From assembly GCA_964509545.1 (NCBI GenBank), contig CAZDXQ010000002.1:120932-184931 (forward strand): 64,000 bases of DNA, in the 5' to 3' direction. Below the pieces are notes generated by a model, which did not search any database, was not told where the DNA came from, and saw only the letters and a list, made by a program, of their open reading frames with translations. Shown here one piece after another: positions 58,412 to 64,000 of the stretch; position 1 is the stretch's first letter; each line of letters begins with the position of its first letter. The position numbers were made by a program, and so were the translations under genes. The DNA comes from JADJWR01 sp964509545 (lineage in GTDB: Bacteria > Pseudomonadota > Gammaproteobacteria > Burkholderiales > Burkholderiaceae_F).

Positions 58412-60037
58412 ATGCCCACACCCCACATCGACACCTTCGCCCGCGACAACCTGCCGCCGGCCGGCGAGCAACCGCAGTTCCTGTTCGACCTGCCGGAGCT
58501 GCAGTTCCCAGCGCAGCTGAACTGCGCCTCCGAACTGCTCGACCGCCACATCGCTGAGGGCCGCGGCGATCGCCTGTGCATCCGCGCGCCGGGCGTGACC
58601 TGGACCTACGCCGAGCTGCAGGACAAAGCCAACCGCATCGCGCAGGTGCTGGTGCGCGACATGGGGCTCGTGCCGGGAAACCGCGTGCTGCTGCGCGCGC
58701 CGAACAACCCGATGCTGGCCGCCTGCTGGTTCGCCGTGATGAAGGCCGGCGGCATCGCCGTCGGCACGATGCCGCTGCTGCGCGCCAAGGAACTGAAGGC
58801 GATCATCGACAAGGCGCAGGTCACGCACGCCCTTTGCGATGCGGCGCTGGCCGACGAGCTGCGCGACGCCATCGCCGCCTGCCCCGGCCTGCGCCACGTG
58901 CGCCACTTCAACGACGACGGCCCGGACAGCCTCGAAGCCGCGATGCGGCGACACAGCAGCACGTTCGCCAACGTCGACACGGCCGCCGACGATACCTGCC
59001 TGCTCGGCTTTACCTCGGGTACCACCGGGGTGCCGAAGGCGACGATGCATTTCCACCGCGACATCATGGCGGTGTGCGCATGCTGGCCGCCGCACGTGCT
59101 GCGGCCGAGGCCCGACGACGTGTTCATCGGCAGCCCGCCGCTGGCCTTCACCTTCGGTCTGGGCGGGCTGCTGCTGTTCCCCATGGCGGCCGGCGCGTCG
59201 ACCGTGCTGCTGGAAAAAGCGGCCCCGCCGCAGCTCGTCGAAGGCATCGCCCGGTTCGGCGCCACGGTGCTGTTCACCGCGCCGACCACCTACCGCACGC
59301 TCGCCGCGCGCGGCTCCGAACTGCGCGCTACGGCGCTTCGCAAGTGCGTCTCGGCCGGCGAGGCGCTGCCCGCCTCGACGCGCGCCCTGTGGAAGGAGGC
59401 CACCGGCATCGAGATCATCGACGGCATCGGCGCCACCGAGATGCTGCACATCTTCATCTCCGCCGACGAGGCGAACGCGCGGCCCGGCGCCACCGGCAAG
59501 GCCGTGCCCGGCTACGTCGCGCGCGTGGTCGACGACGACGGCAACGAGCTGCCGCCCGGCACCGTCGGCAAGCTGGCGGTGAAGGGGCCGACCGGCTGCC
59601 GCTACCTCGCCGACGCGCGGCAGAGGTCGTACGTGAAGAACGGCTGGAACTACACCGGCGACGCCTACCTGATGGACGCCGACGGCTACTTTCACTATCA
59701 CGCGCGCACCGACGACATGATCATCTCGGCCGGCTACAACATCGCCTCGCCCGAGGTCGAGGATGCGCTGATGGCGCACCCGGCGGTGGCCGAGTGCGGC
59801 GTGATCGGCGTGCCCGACGAGGAGCGCGGCCAGATCGTCAAGGCCTACGTCGTGCTGCGCCCCGGCCAGGCGGCCGGCCAGGAAATGGCGGCCGAACTGC
59901 AGCAGTTCGTCAAGCAGACGATCGCGCCGTACAAGTATCCGCGCGCGGTCGAGTTCATCGCCAGCCTGCCGCGCACGGCCACCGGGAAGCTGCAGCGCTT
60001 CAAGCTGCACGAACTGCATCGGGGAGAACGCGCATGA
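58412..60037 (+). CDS. abmG: 2-Aminobenzoate-CoA ligase (benzoate-CoA ligase family)
   Basis: This 541-residue AMP-forming ligase activates 2-aminobenzoate to its CoA thioester, the entry step. The P-loop reads LLGFTSGTTGVPKATMHFHR, the aromatic-acid pocket region IIDGIGATEMLHIFIS is as in benzoate-CoA ligases, and the catalytic Lys is in PRTATGKLQRFKL. A GAGG precedes ATG 58412. Substrate is assigned from the adjacent monooxygenase/reductase; benzoate or salicylate cannot be excluded from sequence alone. Its stop overlaps the thioesterase start. Confidence 0.86.
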   Translation: MPTPHIDTFARDNLPPAGEQPQFLFDLPELQFPAQLNCASELLDRHIAEGRGDRLCIRAPGVTWTYAELQDKANRIAQVLVRDMGLVPGNRVLLRAPNNPMLAACWFAVMKAGGIAVGTMPLLRAKELKAIIDKAQVTHALCDAALADELRDAIAACPGLRHVRHFNDDGPDSLEAAMRRHSSTFANVDTAADDTCLLGFTSGTTGVPKATMHFHRDIMAVCACWPPHVLRPRPDDVFIGSPPLAFTFGLGGLLLFPMAAGASTVLLEKAAPPQLVEGIARFGATVLFTAPTTYRTLAARGSELRATALRKCVSAGEALPASTRALWKEATGIEIIDGIGATEMLHIFISADEANARPGATGKAVPGYVARVVDDDGNELPPGTVGKLAVKGPTGCRYLADARQRSYVKNGWNYTGDAYLMDADGYFHYHARTDDMIISAGYNIASPEVEDALMAHPAVAECGVIGVPDEERGQIVKAYVVLRPGQAAGQEMAAELQQFVKQTIAPYKYPRAVEFIASLPRTATGKLQRFKLHELHRGERA

Positions 60038-60453
60038 CGGGCCGTTTCGAGCGGCCGCGCCACATCCGCTTCGCCCACTGCGATCCGGCCGGCATCGTCT
60101 TCTATCCGCAGTACCTGGTGATGTTCAACGGCCTGGTCGAGGACTGGGTCACCGACGGACTGGGCATTGCCTATCCGGAACTGATCGGCCGCCGCCGCAT
60201 CGGCATGCCCACCGTCAGCCTGCACTGCGAGTTCAAGGCCGTGAGCCGGATGGGCGACGATGTCGCCCTCGGCCTGCAGGTCGAGGCGATCGGCAACCGC
60301 TCGCTGACGCTGCGCCTGGACTGCACCAGCGGCAACGAGGTGCGCGTGCAGGTGCGCAACGTGATCGTGACCACGAGTCTGGACACGCACCGCGCCATCG
60401 CGCTGCCCGACGACCTGCGCGCCGCGGCCACGCGGTTCCGGGCCGGCCACTGA
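60034..60453 (+). CDS. Acyl-CoA thioesterase, 4-hydroxybenzoyl-CoA thioesterase fold
   Basis: This 139-residue hot-dog thioesterase carries the active-site Asp in FAHCDPAGIVFYPQYLVMFN, the signature of the 4HBT class. In the operon it probably hydrolyses stalled or mis-activated aromatic CoA esters to free CoA. It overlaps the ligase gene by four bases, and the RidA-family gene follows after 21 bases. Confidence 0.88.
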   Translation: MTGRFERPRHIRFAHCDPAGIVFYPQYLVMFNGLVEDWVTDGLGIAYPELIGRRRIGMPTVSLHCEFKAVSRMGDDVALGLQVEAIGNRSLTLRLDCTSGNEVRVQVRNVIVTTSLDTHRAIALPDDLRAAATRFRAGH

Positions 60454-60474
60454 ATTTCGCCTAGGAGAGAATCG

Positions 60475-60867
60475 ATGCAGGTGCTGCTTCCCAACGGCTG
60501 GCCACGGCCGCGCGGCTACGCCAACGGTGTGGCCGCGCGCGGAAAAACGATCTTCGTCGCCGGCATGGTCGGCTGGGACGCACAGTGCCGCTTCCAGACC
60601 GACGAGTTCGCCGGCCAGGCGCGGCAGGCGCTGGCCAACGTCGTAGCGGTGCTCGCCGAGGGCGGCGCGAAGCCCGAGCACATCGCGCGCATGACCTGGT
60701 ACGTCACGGACAGGCGCGAGTATCTGGCCGCCGGCGCCGAGATCGGCAAGGCCTATCGCGAACTGATCGGCAGTTATTCGGTGGCGATGACCGCCGTGCA
60801 GGTCATGGCGCTGATGGAAGACCGGGCCAAGGTCGAGATTGAGGTCACGGCGGTGGTGCCGGACTGA
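60475..60867 (+). CDS. RidA-family protein of the 2-aminobenzoate operon (catalytic Arg absent)
   Basis: This 130-residue chorismate-mutase-like-fold protein has a strong AGGAGAG Shine-Dalgarno. The N-terminal part (GWPRPRGYANGVAARGKTIF; VAGMVGWDAQ) is typical of operon-linked Rid proteins. The position of the catalytic Arg of RidA (ARST in the paralogue at 32850) is Met in SVAMTAVQVMALME. It therefore belongs to an Arg-less Rid subgroup, and deaminase activity should not be assumed. A role on the enamine-containing 2-amino-5-oxocyclohexenecarboxyl-CoA is attractive. Confidence 0.85.
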   Translation: MQVLLPNGWPRPRGYANGVAARGKTIFVAGMVGWDAQCRFQTDEFAGQARQALANVVAVLAEGGAKPEHIARMTWYVTDRREYLAAGAEIGKAYRELIGSYSVAMTAVQVMALMEDRAKVEIEVTAVVPD

Positions 60868-61228
60868 TCGGACGTTGCGCAAACCGCCGCGAAGGCGGCA
60901 GCAGTGGCCTGGCCCGCTGACGCAAGACGGCCGGCACGTTCGACGACCTGCACAACTTCACGATGCCCGCGTACACGCTGTACCTCGGCATCCAGACGTC
61001 CTGGGCGGACCGCGTGCCGTACCCGTTACCGGCAACTCCCGGGAGCAGATGGATCGACGGAAAACATGATTCCGCCATCGGCGGTACCGGGTTAGCGTCT
61101 GTCGCAGTTCTCCATGCTCGCGATTCGATCCCGCCGACGACTGCGCCTCGCCGATGCTGCCCCTCCTTGACGACTCGCCGATGGCCCTGCTGCCGCAGAC
61201 CGCCGGCCGCCTTGTCCCGGGATGACCG
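60868..61228. other. 361-base interval after the 2-aminobenzoate operon
   Basis: No convincing gene is present. A five-base-pair hairpin (60884-60898) follows the RidA stop but lacks a T-run, so it is not a clear terminator. Short open frames are low-complexity shadows. The promoter of the protease gene at 61229 should be here but is not recognisable. Confidence 0.45.
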
Positions 61229-62245
61229 ATGGGCGTGAAGGACCGTGACGGGTGGAAGGAAAGGCAGCGCGCCGGCGGCGCCCCGCGCCCGCCCGCGCCG
61301 CGGCGTGGCGGCTCGCTGCGCCGTATCGTTCTGCTCGCCTGCCTCGTCGTCGTCGCATACTGGATCGGCCAGCGGCAGGGACTGCTCAGCCCGGAGCGCA
61401 CGGCGCCGCACACCGGCGGGCCGAACACGGGCGTGCAGGGTCGGCCGGCGCTCGCCTGCGGCGACGCCTTCCCCGCCGCCGGTACCGTGGCCGGTGCGGC
61501 GCAGTGGCAGCGCGAGGCCTCGGAGCGGTCGGCAACGACGTTCTCGAACCGCACGCCGGTGGATCGCGTGATCGACCTGCTGCAGGGCGATCAGCTGCTC
61601 GCCAGCATCGCGGTTCCGGCGCACGCCGATGCCGTCGTCGCCCTGCCCGTTGGCGCGCACGGCTGGCGCGTGCGCAACGGTGCGGCGTGGTGCAGCAGCG
61701 GCTGGCGCTTCGTGCGCGAGCAGCGCACGACGATCTCGCCGCCGCTGGAGATCGTCGCCACGTCGCAGCTGACGGTCGATATTTCGTCCGACCCCGACCA
61801 TCCGACCGGCTTTGCGCTGCGCACGCGCGATTCACCGGTGGTGTCGGCAGCGCCACCGCCCCCGGCGGGCACCGAACAGGGCGCCGGCGGCGTGCTGCGC
61901 CTGCCGCGATCGGCCAACGGGCATTTCTTCGTCGACGGCACCGTCGACAGCGAACCGGTGCGCTTCCTGATCGACACCGGCGCCAGCCGCATCGCGCTGC
62001 CGGTCACGCTGGCGCGGCGCCTCGGCTACTACGAAGGACGCGAGGTCATCGTGAACACCGCGAGCGGCCAGACCACGGCCAGCGAGTTCAAGGTCCGCCG
62101 CATCACCTTCGGCCCGTTCTCGGCCGAGGACGTCACCGTGGTGGCGATGATGAACCTGGAAACGCCGCTGCTCGGCATGTCGCTGCTGCAGTCGATCGAG
62201 ATGCGGCAGACCGCGGCCGGCCTCGAGCTGCGCCGGGCGCGCTAG
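61229..62245 (+). CDS. Membrane-anchored retropepsin-like aspartic protease (TIGR02281-like)
   Basis: This 338-residue protein has a basic N-terminus, one membrane span (about 32-46, IVLLACLVVVAYWIG) and a periplasmic region. The C-terminal ~125 residues form a single retropepsin-like domain with the active site LIDTGASRIALP (Asp249). NTASGQTTASEF and LLGMSLLQSIEMRQT follow, as in clan AA proteases such as TIGR02281, which act as homodimers. The ~150-residue segment between membrane and protease (including RTPVDRVIDLLQGDQLLASI) is extra compared with the short family members and of unknown role. Confidence 0.82.
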   Translation: MGVKDRDGWKERQRAGGAPRPPAPRRGGSLRRIVLLACLVVVAYWIGQRQGLLSPERTAPHTGGPNTGVQGRPALACGDAFPAAGTVAGAAQWQREASERSATTFSNRTPVDRVIDLLQGDQLLASIAVPAHADAVVALPVGAHGWRVRNGAAWCSSGWRFVREQRTTISPPLEIVATSQLTVDISSDPDHPTGFALRTRDSPVVSAAPPPPAGTEQGAGGVLRLPRSANGHFFVDGTVDSEPVRFLIDTGASRIALPVTLARRLGYYEGREVIVNTASGQTTASEFKVRRITFGPFSAEDVTVVAMMNLETPLLGMSLLQSIEMRQTAAGLELRRAR

Positions 62246-62336
62246 AGGGGCGAACAGACCCTGGACGTTCCGCCACTTGACTAGCGATGAACCCCAGCAA
62301 GCTTTGCATTCCGCGCTCTTCCCCCACCGCCGTGTG

Positions 62337-62402
62337 TCATTCCCGCGCAAGCGGGAATCCCTGCGGCGAAAACCCTGGGTCCCCGCCTGCGCGGGGACGA
62401 CA
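62337..62402. repeat. Composite REP-like element: two inverted palindromes
   Basis: Palindrome one is ATTCCCGC-GCAA-GCGGGAAT (62339-62358). Palindrome two is GTCCCCGC-CTGC-GCGGGGAC (62379-62398). Each has perfect eight-base-pair arms and a four-base loop. The flanks (GTGTCATTCCC at the left, GGGGACGACAC at the right) make the whole element an imperfect inverted repeat with ~29-base arms, like a BIME. It sits between two + strand genes and could form a strong stem on transcription. Confidence 0.85.
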
Positions 62403-62463
62403 CAGCAGCATGCAGCAACTGCTTCCCGCAGATGCTGAGGTTCGTCGCTAATCGGCTTCCGCC

Positions 62464-63003
62464 ATGTCTGCGACGCAAGGCAGCAGTCCCGGCGAGGATC
62501 GGATCGCGGCGCTGCGCCAGCGCGGCGACGACCCGCAGGCGATCCTCGAACTGGCGCTGTGCCTCGAGCAGCTCGGCCGCGAACGACTGCCTGAGGCCGA
62601 CCGGTTCTGCGCCGGCCTGATCGAAAGTTTTCCGGACTCGCCGCTGGCCCGCCGCGCCGAGGAGGCGCGCACGCGCATCGCGCAGGCAAGCCTGCGCTGC
62701 CACGACCACGGCGACATCCGCCTGGAGGTTGTCGACTACATCGCCGGCGCGCTGCGCAGCTTCGAACAAATCGGATCGCGCCGGCGCGAGGAAGTCGCGC
62801 TCGAGATCGCGCTGCTCGGCCAGCACGGACTCGACCTCGCCGACCCGACGCCGAAGTATTCGCTGAAGACCCTGCCCGGCCGCTACTGCGGCCTGCATCT
62901 GCTCGCCATCCTGTACGCGGCGTTCCGCCAGATCGACCCGACGATGGACACCGGCGCCGACTTCCTGCGCGAGTACGAGATGGCGCTGGCGCAGGCGAAG
63001 TAA
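62464..63003 (+). CDS. Unrecognised conserved-looking soluble protein
   Basis: This 179-residue protein has coding-like composition, starts at ATG 62464 and has no signal peptide or membrane span. The N-terminal ~60 residues form Glu/Leu/Arg-rich helices resembling a TPR pair (AILELALCLEQLGRERLPEA). The C-terminal part contains KYSLKTLPGRYCGLHLLAIL and QIDPTMDTGADFLREYEMAL. I cannot name a family. It is preceded by the REP-like element and followed by a convergent MBL-fold gene. Confidence 0.6.
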   Translation: MSATQGSSPGEDRIAALRQRGDDPQAILELALCLEQLGRERLPEADRFCAGLIESFPDSPLARRAEEARTRIAQASLRCHDHGDIRLEVVDYIAGALRSFEQIGSRRREEVALEIALLGQHGLDLADPTPKYSLKTLPGRYCGLHLLAILYAAFRQIDPTMDTGADFLREYEMALAQAK

Positions 63004-63148
63004 GGCGGTCCGCAGCCTTCCGAGCCGGCGCCGGCCGCAGCGGACAGATGCTGGCAGCGTCGAGGTGTGTGTGCGCGGCGAAAAAGGCAGCCGCGTTGGC
63101 TGCCGAATCGGTCGGCAGCGGCGGCGCCCGGCTGCGGGCGGCCTGATC

Positions 63149-63787
63149 TCAGGTTCCGCCGACGAACGGATTGCTGCGCCGCTCGCGGCCGAAGGTGCTT
63201 TCGGGGCCGTGGCCGGGGATGAACACCGTGTCGTCGCCGAACGGCCACAGCCGCTCGGTGATGCTCGCGATCAGCGTGTCGTAGTCGCCGCCCGGAAAAT
63301 CCGTGCGGCCGATGCTGCCGGCGAACAGCACGTCGCCGACGAAGGCGCGCCTGCTCTCGGCATCGTGGAAGACGACATGCCCCGGCGTGTGGCCCGGCGT
63401 GTGCCTGACGGCAAGCTGTACCTCGCCGACCTGCACCGTGTCGCCGTCGGCCAGCCAGCGTGTCGGCGTAAACGGCTCGGCCGGCGCGAAGCCGAACATC
63501 CGCGCCTGCTCGGGCATTCCGTCGATCCAGAACTGGTCGCCCGGGTGCGGGCCGATGACCGGCACGCCGAGCAGCCGCGCCAGCTTGCCCGTGCCGCCTG
63601 CATGATCGATGTGCGCATGCGTGAGCAGGATCTGCGTGATGCGTACACCGTGCCGCTGCGCCGCCGCGGTGATGCGCTCGATCTCGCCGCCCGGATCGAT
63701 CACCGCCGCCTCGCGCGTGCGGTCGCACCAGATCAGCGAGCAGTTCTGCTGGAACGGTGTCACGGGGATGGTTTCGTAGCGGAGCAT
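63149..63787 (-). CDS. MBL-fold hydrolase, glyoxalase II-like (YcbL type)
   Basis: This 212-residue metallo-beta-lactamase-fold protein has the metal site THAHIDHAGG (His57, His59, Asp61, His62). Further ligands are in RHTPGHTPGHVVF, FVGDVLFAGSIGRTD and FIPGHGPESTFGRER. The compact size and C-terminal GHGPxST pattern fit the YcbL-like group of small glyoxalase II relatives, which hydrolyse S-lactoylglutathione or related thioesters. ATG 63787 (MLRYETIPVTPFQQNCSLIW) is chosen by similarity. Confidence 0.88.
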   Translation of the reverse strand: MLRYETIPVTPFQQNCSLIWCDRTREAAVIDPGGEIERITAAAQRHGVRITQILLTHAHIDHAGGTGKLARLLGVPVIGPHPGDQFWIDGMPEQARMFGFAPAEPFTPTRWLADGDTVQVGEVQLAVRHTPGHTPGHVVFHDAESRRAFVGDVLFAGSIGRTDFPGGDYDTLIASITERLWPFGDDTVFIPGHGPESTFGRERRSNPFVGGT

Positions 63788-64000
63788 GGGCGAGAGAATC
63801 GGCAGCAGGAACCGGCCGCAGCATAGCGGCGGCCGGAACCCGCCGCCGCGGCGGCGGCGCGAGACGGCGGCGTGGCGCAGAGGCGGTAGCCGCCGGCAGC
63901 GCAACGGTCCGGGCGACCGGCTTGCCCGATGCCGGAGGCGCCGCTCGCTAGTGTTGTGTCTCGTAAATGTCTATACGTTTAAGCGGCGCACGAGGCGAGC
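63788..64000. other. Right-end non-coding stretch with an AT-rich tail
   Basis: No gene is recognised. After GC-rich sequence, 63950-63982 is strikingly AT-rich and includes TGTTGTGTCTCGTAAATG and TATACGTTTAA. It could be a promoter of a gene beyond the window or the end of a mobile element; nothing here decides which. Confidence 0.3.

Noticed and set aside
60884..60898. Short hairpin after the RidA-family gene as a terminator
   Set aside because: Only five base pairs and no following T-run, so it does not meet the pattern of the two clear terminators in the window.

Overview
This is a high-GC chromosomal window, very probably from a betaproteobacterium of the Rhodocyclales/Burkholderiales type. 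The evidence is conserved betaproteobacterial gene orders (a DUF2782 protein and an APH-type homoserine kinase next to polA; leuS-lptE-holA-proA; pilU-pilT divergent from yggS-proC; recG-oxyR), a BPSS1780-type membrane protein, and close resemblance of the 52-61 kb genes to the 2-aminobenzoyl-CoA pathway known from Azoarcus-like bacteria. I saw no rRNA or tRNA gene, complete insertion sequence, prophage or CRISPR array. Coding density is high and most operons use ATGA or single-base stop/start overlaps.

Left third (1-33 kb), mainly housekeeping. polA (cut by the left edge) faces a LOG-family gene head to head. Then come a DUF2782 protein, thrB, a membrane protein, uvrD, a secreted subtilisin-like protease closed by a strong terminator, leuS-lptE-holA-proA, a HIT protein, an RNA methyltransferase, osmC and a glutathione peroxidase. 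The twitching ATPases pilU and pilT diverge from yggS, an unknown gene and proC. ubiA, a complete ugpBAEC importer, dps, oxyR, recG and ridA follow.

Middle (33.7-51 kb). A complete MSHA-type type IV pilus locus runs on the + strand in the order E-G-A-C-D-O-P-Q-I-J-K-L-M-N. It encodes the assembly ATPase, platform protein, major pilin, minor pilins, a large MshQ protein, the inner-membrane alignment proteins, secretin, an ExeA-like ATPase and a TPR protein. A strong terminator sits directly behind the major pilin gene and a second hairpin lies in front of it, which would let the pilin be expressed far above the rest. An unrecognised gene precedes the locus. No mshB, mshF or prepilin peptidase gene is present. 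With pilT/pilU in the same window, the cell has machinery for pilus assembly and retraction.

Right third (51-64 kb). A small HAD protein is followed by bacterioferritin and bacterioferritin-associated ferredoxin, the latter with a Fur-box-like site in its promoter. Next is an eight-gene catabolic operon: 2-aminobenzoyl-CoA monooxygenase/reductase, SDR, MarR regulator, enoyl-CoA hydratase, acyl-CoA dehydrogenase, 2-aminobenzoate-CoA ligase, thioesterase and a RidA-family protein. This is the aerobic CoA-thioester route for anthranilate. The end holds a membrane-anchored retropepsin-like protease, a composite REP-like palindromic element, an unknown gene and an MBL-fold hydrolase. The last ~60 bases are unusually AT-rich.

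No wholly new defence or mobile system was seen. The most interesting material is the rearranged MSHA locus with its expression punctuation and unknown upstream gene, the anthranilate operon with a RidA protein lacking its catalytic Arg, and a REP-like palindrome that appears to form part of the lptE coding start.
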